DNA of 64,000 nt from Megalonaias nervosa (lineage: Eukaryota > Mollusca > Bivalvia > Unionida > Unionidae). Position numbers and translations under genes: made by a program. The stretch is taken from contig JAECUM010003721.1 in NCBI GenBank assembly GCA_016617855.1, positions 79,169 to 143,168 on the forward strand, given 5' to 3'. The stretch's first letter is position 1. Each line of letters starts with the position of its first letter. The notes beneath the pieces were generated by a model, which made no database searches, was not told the DNA's origin, and worked only from the letters and a program-made list of their open reading frames with translations. Of the stretch, positions 45,620 through 57,359 are shown one piece after another.

Positions 45620-46155
45620 TTGATGACATTTGACCTGGTACTCGTGATTTGCATTGCTAGTCGCACAAGTACACAAATCTCACAACCCACATGTTCATGA
45701 CATCATTGATCCAGTAGTCACATGATACCAATAATAACCCACTTCAAATCTTGTAGAAAAAAATTAATATATTAAATGAAAGTCGTATACTGTTTGTAAA
45801 ACAAAAGAACACAAAATTCTTTATATGTTTATTCCAAGAACAACTATACTGGTTCGGTTCTATCACGTGACTAACATGTTGACATGAGCTCTGTGTGTGA
45901 TGAATATGACTGTCCAGATTGCTGCTACAGGGACAGGTTTCTGGTCATTGTTCTTAAAATAAATATCTTGAGAATTGTGTTATTTCTGGTTTTTACAAAA
46001 AGTATCATACTTTCATTTAATGTATTTGAATTTTTGTACAACAGCATTAGGAGTTGCTGTTAATATCACATGACTATTGAACTTCAATGTCATCGTCTGA
46101 GATTGTGTAGTCATGTGACCAGTAATGCACATGGCGAGTACCAGGTCAGGTTTCA
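45620..46155. mobile_element. Foldback element, arms of about 220 bp
   Basis: The left arm starts TTTGACCTGGTACTCG, and the right arm, reverse-complemented, starts CCTGACCTGGTACTCG. Inner matches continue in order: TGCATT-CT, CACATGA, ATTAAATGAAAGT, then GAACACAAAATTCTT. Almost the entire 0.53 kb can fold on itself with a loop of about 80 bases. There is no coding frame. It looks like a non-autonomous foldback transposon. Confidence 0.8.
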
Positions 46156-46806
46156 TCTATGCCATAGTTTCATCTAGTCTTTAAGTGGATTCAAGATATA
46201 ATGATTACAATACATGCCATTTCTGAGAAACCATTTTTCCTATCGATTTCATGCAGGTATGACTCGATGTAACAATGTTTAAGTTTGCTAGGCCCACTTT
46301 TAAGTGACTACCATATGCTGCTACAGCACTGTGGTGGCAAATTCCAGTTTTTTTATAGGCAGTTGCTCTGACCCACATCCCAGCCTAAATGTCCAAATGG
46401 GAAAAATGTGGTGGGTATATTCAGAGGAAACTCGGATTAGAAAATGGACTGCCGTTCATTTTAAGTCAAATTTTTTGTCCAAGTTTTAAATCTCTTGAGC
46501 TGAACATTCGGTTCTAAACTGTTACACTGTGATATGTAGCTTGTAGCATTGCTTTCAAATCTTATTTAGGTCACAGAAGAAATGGGAGATTGTCCTCACT
46601 TGTATTGAATATCACAAAATGATACGAGATCCTGTGAGTAATAATACATGTTTTGGACTGGTTTATTGCATTACAAGAAGACATGTTAATTTTACAGAAA
46701 ATTCAGTCCTTGTTGATAAGTATATAATTTTGAAGGTCTTTTTGTCAAAATAAATGATTTTTTTAAATAATGGATTTTAACCAGGTCGTCTTAAGGAGTT
46801 AAGTTT
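46156..46806. other. Intron sequence with a decoy exon
   Basis: At 46570-46633 a 21-codon open stretch (SQKKWEIVLTCIEYHKMIRD, then P) sits between an acceptor-like TTATTTAG and a donor GTGAGT, but its 64-nt length does not fit the RALGPS phases. The rest is featureless. Confidence 0.45.
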
Positions 46807-47375
46807 GTATGAAAAATCTTGTTTTGGTTTTTATTGGCACAGATTAATTCAGGGTTTAAACATTTTTCTTTACAAGAAAAGATTCTAATACTTTCCATTT
46901 ATTGTTTTATTTTTATACTGTGAAAGGAAATATATATTTTGTATAACATGCATGTAGATTGTTATCTTTATTTACAACTGATTTATTCTGATTTGTTTAG
47001 AATTAAATGTTTGAAAGGAAACAAAACTGACCTGCATAATGTTGTTTCCTCATATCAACATAATGCATGTCAGCCAAGTAAAGTTAGAATTTTTTTTTTG
47101 TACATTGAAATGACTTTATATGCCAATTTACAGAACTATACAGTAGTCAAACTTGTTTCATGTCATACATTTTGTGGTTTAATGCATGATCATCTTTTCT
47201 TTCTTGGATGTTTTGGAAGTCTTGAAATAGCAACATCATTGATTTAATAAAATGCATGTTTTATAAGCTAAAATGTTCTTTAATTCTATTCATTAATAGT
47301 CATATGTGAACCTTGAAAAAATTAATTTCATCTGGAAATGACTGGAAATTGGTCTTTACAAAAATGTGGGAACCA
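46807..47375. repeat. Right copy of the 0.57 kb duplicated intron block
   Basis: Same-orientation diverged partner of positions 1-600. It ends about 75 bp before the PH-domain exon at 47449. No target-site duplication or terminal repeat was noticed, so the block does not look like a standard transposon. Homology may begin further left than 46807, but the matching sequence would lie before position 1. Confidence 0.75.
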
Positions 47376-47448
47376 TATTGATGTACATGGAAGCAAACGT
47401 TTAACCTTGAAGTGTTATGTTTCAACTGGACTTATTTTTCTTTTTTAG

Positions 47449-47554
47449 CCAATTTAGGCCATCTTTAGACTCGATTAACAATTTCCAACAGAGTTTTACC
47501 TGTGAGGGCTGCTTAAGAAGAAAGACAATACTCAAGGATGGACGTAAACCCACA
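47449..47554 (+). CDS. RALGPS: RALGPS exon: entry to the PH domain (LRRKTILKDGRKPT)
   Basis: A 106-nt exon after the long pyrimidine tract and TTTTTTAG (ends 47448), closed by donor GTAAGT (47555). The first base completes the preceding codon. The peptide runs through FRPSLDSINNFQQSF to CEGCLRRKTILKDGRKPT. The block LRRKT-L-K-GRKPT is the first strand and loop of the RALGPS PH domain, including basic residues that in this fold face membrane phosphoinositides. It ends in phase 0. The 13.3 kb intron before it holds a pogo-like element, MITEs, a satellite-like array, a SINE, a foldback and the right-hand copy of the long duplication, whose end lies only about 75 bp upstream. Confidence 0.94.
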
Positions 47555-47610
47555 GTAAGTATAAGTAATGTTCATGAACTTGTCTTGTATGCATGGTTCT
47601 GAAAGTATTC

Positions 47611-47612
<2 letters not shown>

Positions 47613-47653
<41 letters not shown>
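47613..47653. repeat. (TA)n microsatellite after the PH-domain exon
   Basis: About 20 TA units, 59 bp after the exon at 47449-47554. Confidence 0.97.
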
Positions 47654-47656
<3 letters not shown>

Positions 47657-48399
47657 TTTTAAAATATGTTTGTGTGTGTGTTTCTTAAGTTGTATTGATC
47701 ACCAGAATTTACGTGTTCCTTTTAATCAATTTGTAAAAATCCTTCATAGTACATTCCTTTTGAAAACACTATAGTACAGAATCCTTATAGTAAAAGTACT
47801 ACATCTCAGACAAGGTTTTTCAAACTTGCCTACTTATTCTAATGATGCCCATATTACTTAATTTTGAAACACTAGTTTAGGGACAATATATTTCCATATG
47901 AATGGTGATGGATACTGTCTGCAAAATTAACTTTTCTGGGTTTGGAAAAAGATTGTCATAAGACTTCAGTGGGAACTTTGACCTACAATTTTTGCAGTTT
48001 CATTGAAAATATCAAACTGATGTTGGGATGATGTGATAATGGAAACACCAAAGAACCAATCTTAGTTACTGTATTAAACACTAAGTTCAGTTTATGAAAA
48101 TTGTAATCATTAATTGGTTGGTGATATGTGTAACATGATGCCAATTTTGCCGTTTCAAAAAATAATTTTGAAACTTAGAGGTCTCTCCAAAAGAATAATT
48201 ATCAATATGAAAGATTTAAGTTGACAGGATATTTAAATTCTTATTTTGTAGTTTTACTGGGTTGATATTCTTAATTTGGGTAATTTTTGCCTTTGCTGCA
48301 TGCATGAAAGGTTTTTCAGCTGTACTGGTTACAAACTGAAAGAGTTTATGGGATAGTCTGATGTCCATCGCATGTCGTCTGTCTGTCCTTCAACACAAT
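47654..48399. other. Intron sequence, no recognised feature
   Basis: AT-rich, stops in all frames. Confidence 0.6.
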
Positions 48400-48610
48400 T
48401 TTGTTAATTGCTGCTACCTGAAAGATTGCAATGGAACTTTACATATGCATTCATCCAGTATGTCTGCCACAGTGACCATGTTGAAAATCTTGTTATAGCT
48501 GCTGTTCATGAACAGAAGAAAGTCATATTGACATGGGGCTTTAACCAGAAGACTTCTTACAATGTCTAGTTTCTCACAATGAAAATGGTGCAGATATGAT
48601 GTCTACAATG
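48400..48610. repeat. Satellite-like units, small group
   Basis: Contains GTTGAAAATCTTGTTATAGC, GTCATATTGACATGGGGCTT and ACTTCTTACAATGTCTAGTT of the same family as 41640-42760. Confidence 0.75.
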
Positions 48611-50149
48611 GCCACCACAGTGGACACAAATTAGCCACTGAACAGACTGCAGAATCCGACAAAAGTGGATCCTCGGAAGCATAGAAATGATTCTCATTCA
48701 GGCTTTGATTCAATCTGGTCATAATTGGCAACATCTGATGTTGATGCCCAGCCTCCATTGAGTTCCATATATGTATGGATCTGGATCAGCTGAACAGATA
48801 AGCAGCACTGCCCTGCTCAATAATCAGTGGTCATGTAATGCTGAATTAATAATATTTAATAAATTTGATATGTGGTGCAGTATTGCACATTGATTATGAG
48901 TTTTCTGCAATTTTTAGTCATGTGTCCTCCAGATCTTGACCATGTGCACACTTTCATCAGGAAAAACAATAAAATATGCATTCAGTGTTTCATTTGGATG
49001 GCAATGAATATTTATTTTAAAACGGTGTATCTGGTAATGAAAACATTCAGGTCTTGTGGTAGTTGGTAGAGCTGCAATATGAAGTCTTTTAAGGCCACTA
49101 GTATTATTGTATTTTCGAGGTTAAAGTTACATGTATAGCAAGGAATTTTAATTTACTGACATTGAATTAAAGGTAATGGAGTGTACATTTATGCAAATAC
49201 ACAATAAATACACAATTTGTCATTTAATTACTGATTTAATAATTTGAAAACAAAAGTAAATAAGAAAAATTGGATATTATTTATAATAATTGCTGATTGA
49301 ATAATGAGTGAACACTAAAGTTAAATCAGAGCAAAATCTAGAATGGAAAAATCCATGGTAAAGATTATTTCAGGTTAACAGGATATTTAAAAAAAGCTAA
49401 TGTTTTCATGAGTTTCCCAGGAAAATATGAAAGTACAATGCAGACAACGAAGTTAAGGTGGCAAAACATAGCAAACAAAATTTTTTTATTCATTTTAGCA
49501 CTATTAGTTTGTATGTACTACGGTTTTCCAGTGTCCCTTAAAATGCTTTGTCCCCCAAATATTGGAGATGGGGGACACAGTGTCCACTACTTTAGGTGCA
49601 GCACTGTTTATATAAATATCTTTTTTTGTGTTTTTCTTCATTTTTCCATTTTTCATAACAGTGAAAACTTTACTAATGGCTGAATATAGTCACTGATTAC
49701 ATGTTGTCTTCCTGTAAAGATGTAATGTACAACCAGCTGGTTATGGACAGGACCAGGACCAGTTTCAAGTTACTGGTCATGTGGGCATGCAGGATTATTT
49801 GGCAGGTTTCAAACTATGGTAAAATGTGTTATTCTTAATGTTATCACATGTATATGCATTCTTTTGTGGCATTGCATATATTCAGTGCCATTATTCACAA
49901 ATTATTTTAAATTTTTATTTTGTATTTCTTGCCTATTAATTAAAAACAACTTTAACAAAGCCTTGTTTTCTATTGAAATGCTTCCAAATGTAATTGCTAC
50001 GAACAAAGAACGCTGTGGCCCAAAAAAAAAAAATCATGACAGATTTGGTAGTAGATCCAGGCTGATTCAGTTGTGAGAACTGAAGCCACACACATGGTGA
50101 TGGTTCTAATACCTTAACCATAAAGCCACCATGGCTACCCAGGATGATG
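48611..50149. other. Intron sequence, no recognised feature
   Basis: AT-rich; short open stretches at 49408-49683 and 49816-50076 match nothing. A short tRNA-like minus-strand motif near 50040-50130 (CATGGTGGCTTTATGGTTAA) may be a SINE fragment. Confidence 0.5.
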
Positions 50150-50345
50150 ATCTTATTAATTTTTCCTTCAAATACATTCCCCAATCATATTACATTAGGA
50201 ATATTAGCACGCTACCTCACGAATCCAGCACTACTAAAAGACAAAAATCGTCTTATCCTGTCTATTATAAATAGACAATGGGCAGTAACTCTTGCTCATT
50301 ACCTCCCCTTGATACCACGAGGCGTTGCCAGTTTTTAGCTTTGCT
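50150..50345. repeat. Left terminal repeat of DIRS element 3
   Basis: Same landmarks in the same order as 18340-18505, including CTTGCTCATTACCTCCCCTT and GTTGCCAGTTTTTAGCTT. No right-hand partner exists in the window. Confidence 0.85.
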
Positions 50346-50877
50346 GCTGAACAAATCACATGTTATATAGTTATCCTCTGCCAATCCAGCCATTTCTACA
50401 TTCCTAGAGGTCCATCCATCATTCCTTTTGGATTTGTTTTGTGGACTTACTGATCTACTTGTAGGTTGTATGCATTATTTTACAATTTCTGACAACTTTT
50501 TAAGGCTTTGGACGCTTTTCGGGACTTAGTCTTTAAGACCCCATCCCACCATGCTATTATCAACCTATACAAGGTCATTTTGAGTGAGCATGAATTTGAC
50601 CTTTTTTGCTTACTCAGTTCGTTACAGAGCCTGTATTGGCGACAATAATTTAGTGCTGCTTGATATTTATGTTTAGATTACTCGTATTTCATGCTGTTGT
50701 GATAGTCTCCTGGTTAATTATTACTAAGCATTGTTCATAAGTCCATTAGGGCCATAGGTTTATGATCTGACACTTTTGCTATCTGTTAGTCATGACAGTG
50801 TTATAGCATCTTAGTAATTTCAATACAGTACTAATTTCTGCTTTAATTTGTTTTGTTTTTTTGGTTTTGTTTCAGTG

Positions 50878-52495
50878 GAATGACTTCCAAGTGTCTGAAA
50901 TGCAAGAAAATCAAGGCCATGGACACTTATGACCCCTGCATTGTAATATATGCAGTGTTTGGTCTGAGAATACCTGGACAGCAGTGCTACACAAAGCAGA
51001 AAAGGGAAAGGAAAGGAGGTCAGAATCATGAAAGGACAAAACCGATGTCCTCAGCCTCCACCCCAAATCCACTTCTGTTGCAAGCCTCGTGGGGGATGCT
51101 GAGGGCCCCCCTCCCTCGAAAGCTTGCTGGGTGCATCCCACAGCCACAGCTATGTCAGGGGACAGAAGGATACAGGAAGGGATCAGCCGTCATTGGATCA
51201 GATGCGTCATATAGTGCAGGAGACAATGATGCAACTCCTTACATCTGGGCAAATTTTGCCCCTCTTTCCATCACTTGCTTCTACAGAAGCTTTGGGGGAT
51301 TATTTCCCAAATCTTAGGTAGCCCACAAGGTGTAAGTCCCCCTGCATGCCAGAGCATGACCTTAGGGCCTGTAATGCCGGATATGTTCGATCCAAATAAT
51401 AATACTGCCACACAGTCATCGGCCATCCAGCTGTCACCAGCTCTTCAGAAATTACCAGCCATCCAGTCGACACTGGCAGTCCAGTCATCCTAGCATGGGG
51501 TCCTTTTCGTTGAAATGATCCAACCAAATAGTTCATACAGGATCTTAGTGATAGATCCATTTGTCTAGCCAGACAGCCAGCAACATGTCAATATTATACC
51601 AGTGATTTTGATGAGAAATATGTCTGTTCAGCCAGGCCCTTGGAAGGGCCGGTACCAGTGATTTCCAGGCCAACTTGTATGCCACCAGTTTCCTGGTCGA
51701 CCACATGCAGTTAGAACAATCCGGCAGTGCCGGCAATGCTAGACTTTTGATTCCTTACTGCCTGTCCTCAAGGGAGGGCTAGTTACTTTTCCAAATAAGA
51801 CATGCCAGAGTCATCTATGCCACCTGGCATGACTTGTGCAGAACTACAAGCCCAACTGGATGAGGACCCAGCGCACAGTGAGTGTGATGAGATGCCAACA
51901 ACTATGGAGCAGACTTAATTCGGCCTTCTGGCTGCCATCAGGGAGATTTATTAGGTGTTGGCCATTTTGGAATGCCCTCCACCCCCTACACAAGATTACA
52001 AAATCAAGGCATTGGTTGATATTGGAGAGGAGGAAGATGCACCTTCTTTCTGGCTCCTTCCCCAATCGGCAAAGATTAAAGTGATTAACAACCAGCATTC
52101 GGGTTGAATTGGCAACCCAGGTAACTCTAAGCATTCTTCTCAGAAAGCCAGTTCCAGCAGCTATCTCCTCTTGCTGGTATCAGATGCACTCCAATGCCTT
52201 CAGTATGGACCTTTTGGCTTTTGATAAGAATTTGGCAGCCATCCACATGTTGGCTCCATTGTATTACATAGTGGATAAGAACATGTTATATGCCATGTCT
52301 AAGCTAGTTTGGGACATAGTGGAGACATCTTCCATGTTAGATTTAGCCTCATTGGCCATCTTCCAACTTGCTGACCAATTATACAATAGCCACACCTGGG
52401 AGGCAGTGGCCAGGATTGCTTGGGTCCTTAACCAAGCAGCTCATCATACTCTGGCCAATGCTTTGACAGCATCTGCCAGTCTTGACCTAATCTGA
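50878..52495 (+). pseudogene. DIRS element 3: gag-like region, broken
   Basis: The frame at 50853-51317 has a cysteine cluster near its start (MTSKCLKCKKIKA, then PC and QQC), which could be a zinc-binding fold. It continues to a segment shared with element 2 near 51200-51380. After frame changes the 52109-52495 frame contains a DLLAFDKNLAAIHMLA block and LASLAIFQLADQLYN, then WEAVARIAWVLNQAAHHTLA, shared with element 1. A homologous structural protein in all three elements supports a common family. Confidence 0.72.
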
Positions 52496-52759
52496 CAGGA
52501 CGCATGTCTGTAGTTGGTATCGCTTAAACCACACCATACTCTTGCATAATGGATGACCCTGTTTGGGTCTCCATTGTTCTTTGGAGGATAGATCGAAGAT
52601 ATTCAGAGGCAGGCAGCTCAGGAACTGCTCCTCCAACTTGGCACATCCCCCGCACAAGCGTGTTAACCCTTTCAGCTCCCATCATTGTGAAGGAATGTTC
52701 ACAGGCCCCAAGACAGGAATTTCTTCCAGTCTGATGTACCCAGATACTGACATTGGAGG

Positions 52760-53680
52760 TGTTTATATAGAGGTGGGAAGATACATACTTTCTCTGCCTT
52801 CAAGCCTCCAAGCTGTAAATATTGACGTGCCCTGCACCACCCCTTCCTCCTGCAGACCGTCTATTCGTGGGTGGCCAAATTCTGCATTTTCAGGCTCACT
52901 GGATCTCCATCTTCTTTCAAAATGGCTGGGTGATCCAGGTCATTTCAGAGGGGTTTCAGGTTTCATTCACTCAGCCCCCTCCCCTCTCCTCCTCTCCCCT
53001 CTTCATGGAAGTCCCAGCAAATCGGGAAAAGGATGTCTTCCTTCAACAGGTGATACTGTCGCTCATCTCAGTTCAGGTGATGGAGATTGTGCAAAAGGCA
53101 CAATCCCCAGGATCTTATTCATGGCTGTTTCTAATTCAAAAAGCGAATGGCAAACTCAGACCCATCATCGACTTGAGTCACCTCAACCAATTCATTGCAC
53201 CTCCAAAATTCAAGATGGAGATGACTAGGTCAGTCCACCTCTCTGTCGGGAAGGGCAAGTATGCCATCTCGATCTGACAGATACATACTTTCACTTCCCT
53301 AACCACCCTGTCTCCTGCAAGTTTTTTGTTTCCCTTACTGCAACATCATCTATCAATTCACTGCTCTTCCCTTTGGCCTCAACATCAGCCCCTGGGCTTT
53401 CACTCACCTACAACAATAGCATATCTAGAAGACATCCTCCAGAAACACATGGTAAGTTCTATCCTACTCCAAGGCAGGAATGATCATCCTTCTCTTCTAG
53501 CTCATCTAGGCTTTCTAGTAAACTGGGAAAAGTCAGACCTCAGTCCATCCCAGAACTTTGTCCATCTGTGTATGGAGTTCTTAACCAACTGGAATCTGGT
53601 GCGCATCATCGGAATCCTCAAGCTTGTTGAGTCTGTTATCAACAAGACTTTGATTTCAGCGAGAGCAATGCAGTGATGGA
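52760..53680 (+). pseudogene. DIRS element 3: reverse transcriptase, broken
   Basis: Landmarks in order: GSYSWLFLIQKANGKLRPII, then DLSHLNQFIAPPKFKMEMTR, then a frame change through the DTYFHFP-type segment, then AYLEDILQKHMVSSILLQGR near 53420-53480. The catalytic YxDD box reads YLED, so a catalytic Asp is replaced by Glu. An HLGFLVNWEKSDLSPSQNF block follows, as is typical of DIRS reverse transcriptase. Confidence 0.87.
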
Positions 53681-53799
53681 CATGATCCTGCTTGGCCACC
53701 TTTTTATGCGCCTGTACAGATGTCATTGCTGACTCAGTAGCGCTCTTTTTCAAGTCCCTTCAATCAAGCCATCCTGATCATGTATGAGATTAGATCATT

Positions 53800-54425
53800 A
53801 CTGCATCAATGGTGCAACCCAGGTTGGCTGACCAGGGGAATCCCGCTGGAAAAGCCCAAGCAGAAATAATGGTATGCACTGGTACCAGTGTGTACGGTTG
53901 TAGGCGGCATGTGGGGAGCCAGGGGAAGCTGCCTCTGCACATCAACATCTTTGAAATGAAGGCTGTCATCAAGGCCTTCCACTTCTGGGAAGATGGATTC
54001 TCAGGCAAAATGGTCCTCATCATGTTTGACAACTCGGTAGTAGTGACCTATCTCCTCAAACGGGGGCACCAAATCATCTGAACTGTGTCCTGATTTGGCA
54101 GTTTCTATGTTGGTGCGATGATCTCCATATCAACGTACAAAGCAGACACATTCCTGGCAGACTCGATGTCTTGGCCAACACTATCCAGGAGAGATCAAGT
54201 CCTTCACACACAGTGATCTCTCAACCCATTGGTCTTCACTCGGATCTGTGCCCCTTGGGGACACCTGATGATTGATCTTTTTGCAACAAGGTGGAAACAC
54301 AAGTTACCCATCTTGTCTCTTCAGTTCCAGACCCAGAAACTTGGGCTGTGGATGCATTGTCAATCAGTTGGGTGGAGTTGTGGTCCTTTGCCTACCCTTC
54401 CACAGTCCTGATACCAAAAATAATC
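53800..54425 (+). pseudogene. DIRS element 3: RNase H and connection region
   Basis: The 53809-54081 frame runs GKAQAEIMVCTGTSVYGC, where TDAS has become TGTS, then LPLHINIFEMKAVIKAFHFW with the catalytic Glu, then IMFDNSVVVTYLLKRG. After frame changes come MIDLFATRWKHKLP and a VPDPETWAVDALSISW block near 54270-54380. The recombinase that should follow is missing. Confidence 0.85.
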
Positions 54426-54447
54426 CAGAAGTTACAGGGTCAGAATT

Positions 54448-54690
54448 GGGGGGCCTCAAGTGGCCTAGTGGTCTAAAGTGCTCTCCGTTATGGATCACTG
54501 CCATCTCACCTCTGTCTGTGTGGGTTCGAGTCTCAGATTCAGCCAATGTGGGTATGTGAGAAAGCCTGCCATTAGCTTCTCGTGGGTCGGTGGTTCTTTC
54601 TGGAGTTTTGCCGGTTTCTTCCTCCACCATTAATACTGGCCGCCATGTATAGCCTATCGTGTGCTGAAAAATGGCATTAAACCTTACAAC
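54448..54690 (+). mobile_element. Type 1 SINE at the truncation point of DIRS element 3
   Basis: Starts GGGGGGCCTCAAGTGGCCTA and ends AAAAATGGCATTAAACCTTA. It has no (AAC)n tail and no target-site duplication was found, unlike the copies at 26953 and 43262. Its left edge joins DIRS sequence and its right edge joins unrelated sequence. Confidence 0.93.
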
Positions 54691-56141
54691 TTTCACTAAT
54701 GAAGGAATTTTAAAAAAAAATCAAGTTTCAATGTTGATATTTTTGGTAAAACAAATGTCTTGACTATTTTAATAAAAGGAATCTTGTTTTGTTGTACAAA
54801 AAGCAGTGATGTAATAGCAGGTACAAAATGAGGAACACATATGTTGAAACCTCTTGTTTTTCGTGATCTTTCAGAGATTGGTTATCTTCAAATGAAGGAT
54901 AATTTATACCGAAAGGCAAACAATTTTATTAGAAAAACTGTTAGGGCTGTTCCATTAAAACATACATGGGACCCAGGGAAGGCACTTTTAAAGTGGGGTA
55001 CTCACCCATAGATGCAATTTAGAAATTTCTTATCATTTTAATATGAACTCTGTGAAATCAAAGTACTCTGGCATATATTTTTTAAAAACTGCCTTTCCTG
55101 GGTACCATGTATGTTTAAATGGAACAGCCCCCATTGACAATTATTCCCAATGTAAAACAAGTATTCAGCCATTAAACAGGACCAAACCCCCTCCTCTTCC
55201 ATGCTCTTCTCCATATCCAGCTGGGATGGTACCCACTTTGTTTTTCAGGGGTCCCTCTATAACTCATGCCCTCACTTACAGTGCAGTCTGTGTTTATGGA
55301 TCCTATTGTGTGCGTATCAAGGGAAAGGTATATATCTAAGACAGGTAGTACACTTTGTACTAGTGTTCAGATGTGCTTTTTGCTGTTCATAATTCTTCAA
55401 TTCCAATGTTTTATTTTTGTGTTGGTCCATTTTTGTGTCTATCCATCCATATAAGGCTTGTGTTAAAGGGGCAAAAGTCCAAAAGTATATTAAATATCTA
55501 TATGAAATTTCACTCTTGGTAGACTAGTGATGTGGATATGTCTTGTTGTTATCAATTCTTATGATTAAATATTTTTAATATAATTATCCATTTGTTCATC
55601 CCATTTAATTTGTGCATCTAAGCTTCTTATATATGAAATAAATTTTTAGAAATTTACTTTTAATTGGCATCTTTTAGCCATTGTTGTGCTGACGTGTCAT
55701 TAAATTCAAATACATACATGCATACATCCTATATTTGAAATCTTTGACAAATCATTGTCTCCTTGCAACATTTTAGCAAGATGGGGGATATAGGTGACTT
55801 GGTCTTCCTTTTTTATCTTGCTCCCTCCCACCCCACCCATTTGATTTAGGATAGAGCTGTAACTGTATCTGTCTATCCATAAATATTTTATATTTTTGGA
55901 GCATAACTCAAAAAACTAATCAAGATATTTCAACCCAACCAAATTGTGAATAGTCATCTTTTGATACTTTCCTCAATTCCTTGTTTGTTTTTTTGTGGGT
56001 TCACTTGGAAACAAAATATATCACAAGTCACAGATTCAATGAGAGTGCTGGACCATAGGATACTTTCAGTAGTAGGAAACTTTATGTAAGCAGTGGGCCA
56101 GAGGTATGTTTTATTCCTAGGTGACAACTTTTCTTTTATAG
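54691..56141. other. Intron sequence before the exon at 56142
   Basis: AT-rich. A short inverted pair, TGGGACCCAGGGAAGGCA (about 54968) against TGCCTTTCCTGGGTACCA (about 55090), suggests a small foldback: TTCCATTAAAACATACATGG and CATGTATGTTTAAATGGAAC extend the arms outward. Nothing else is recognised. Confidence 0.55.
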
Positions 56142-56234
56142 GTATCATCCTGGTCTCGATACTGGGTTGCACTGTGGGGCACCAGCCTGCTATATTTCCC
56201 AGCCAAATCTCTACGAGGGATGGATAGATCTGCA
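56142..56234 (+). CDS. RALGPS: RALGPS exon: PH domain middle strands ([15 protein letters not shown])
   Basis: A 93-nt, phase-0 exon (31 codons) between acceptor TTTTATAG (ends 56141) and donor GTAAGT (56235). It begins [19 protein letters not shown] and continues [12 protein letters not shown]. The pattern SSW-RYW-L-G-LLYY-AKSLRG-DR is the hallmark of the RALGPS PH domain. One visible difference from vertebrates is FP where YY/YA usually precedes AKSL. The next exon, expected to hold the GWMV segment of the PH domain, was not found in 56235-64000 and probably lies beyond the window. Confidence 0.95.
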
Positions 56235-56566
56235 GTAAGTGTCACCTCATTTTATAGGCATGGGCATCCATCCAGTTTTTATGAATATTAGTTTAAAATT
56301 CTATGAAATTTTTCACAGTGGACATGAATTTGAGCATCTTTACTATTTTTATCTTGCCAGTTGATGGCAGATCATAATGTTGACATTATCATCATCTTTA
56401 GCTTTGCTGTTATCTGCATCATTGCTGCATCTTCAGTTCTAAGTGCTTCCTATTGTAGTGTCAGAGAAAATCATTTGTATTTATCCTGATGTTTATTTCC
56501 TTGAGATTTGCTGAGAAATGAAGACTGTTATTGTATTCAGCACCCCTACAAAAATGATGAGCTTAT
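56235..56566. other. Intron sequence after the PH-domain exon
   Basis: No feature recognised apart from the donor at 56235. Confidence 0.55.
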
Positions 56567-56745
56567 TTCAAGACATACCAAAGACTTATAAAAATGGCAC
56601 TAGCAGCTGTCTCGCTTGGCGCTCAGCATTAAGAGGTTAGTGTTAGAACTGGTCAGCCTGGTGTCAGGAGAATGTGACTGGGTGGGACATCATATTACAT
56701 GTCTGTGGCATGATGCCCCAGTGTTAGACATCACTATAAACTGTC
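56567..56745 (+). mobile_element. Type 2 SINE, 5'-truncated
   Basis: Matches 34460-34640 with ACTTATAAAAATGGCACTAG, CTTGGCGCTCAGCATTAAGA, GGTCAGCCTGGTGTCAGGA and GGCATGATGCCCCAGTGTTA. The tRNA-like head is missing. Confidence 0.9.
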
Positions 56746-56759
56746 ATAACTGAAAAATT

Positions 56760-56905
56760 GTTAAAGCTATGTTAAAAATCAATGAAATTTCATTGAATTA
56801 CCATCGAAATTCGACTGAGGTAGTGAAATTTCTGAGTTTCTATAGACTATTTTACTGAAATCACAGCAATTTTTCACTGAAGTTTCAGAAAGTTTCAAAT
56901 GAAGT
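56760..56905. repeat. Cryptic GAAATTTCA-type repeat, first group
   Basis: Loosely repeated GAAATTTC, CACTGAAGTTTCAG and similar motifs; related to the stronger group at 58965-59230. Confidence 0.6.
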
Positions 56906-57359
56906 AATGGATACGAATTATACAGCACTTTATTAGCCACATTAATATTTCAATATAAATGACACAAAATTATACAGCTGTTACATGACATACACTGTTG
57001 TAGACTGGACTTTTGAATAGATATACAAACTGTTGATGCTGTTGAGATTGCTTGAAGTTGAATAAGCATTCAGTTCAAAAGATGCTGTGTCAGACATTTA
57101 TTATGATATAATTACACTGACTCTTCTCAGGATTCTAACACAATTAGAATATTTTGCCAATATAAACAATAATAGTTAATGCTACACACGTCATTGAAGG
57201 ATGATTCTACTTGTAGGCCATGAAAAAACTCCGCAAAGATATGACCATCTTTGATAGACATGGGTATCTGGCAACAATATCATCACTTCCCCATCAGTGA
57301 TCTATACGTTATCTGTCCTTAAATTCTGGGAGGTAATCAGTTTGGAATTGTTATCACCT

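Larger units (their letters stand above)
50150..54447 (+). mobile_element. DIRS-type retrotransposon 3, 3'-truncated
   Basis: The left end (50150-50345) matches the left ends of elements 1 and 2, with CCTCACGAATCCAGCACTAC and ATTACCTCCCCTTGATACC. Gag-like, reverse transcriptase, RNase H and connection regions follow in order. The element ends near 54447, where a type 1 SINE begins. The recombinase gene and right terminal repeat are absent. Frames are longer than in elements 1 and 2, so this copy appears somewhat younger. Confidence 0.87.

Noticed and set aside
46570..46633. Constitutive RALGPS exon
   Set aside because: Its 64-nt length shifts the frame of the following PH-domain exon, while the exons at 34100 and 47449 fit each other directly.
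50853..51317. Host gene with a cysteine-rich start
   Set aside because: Its position between a DIRS left end and a DIRS reverse transcriptase, and shared segments with element 2, show it is the DIRS gag-like protein.
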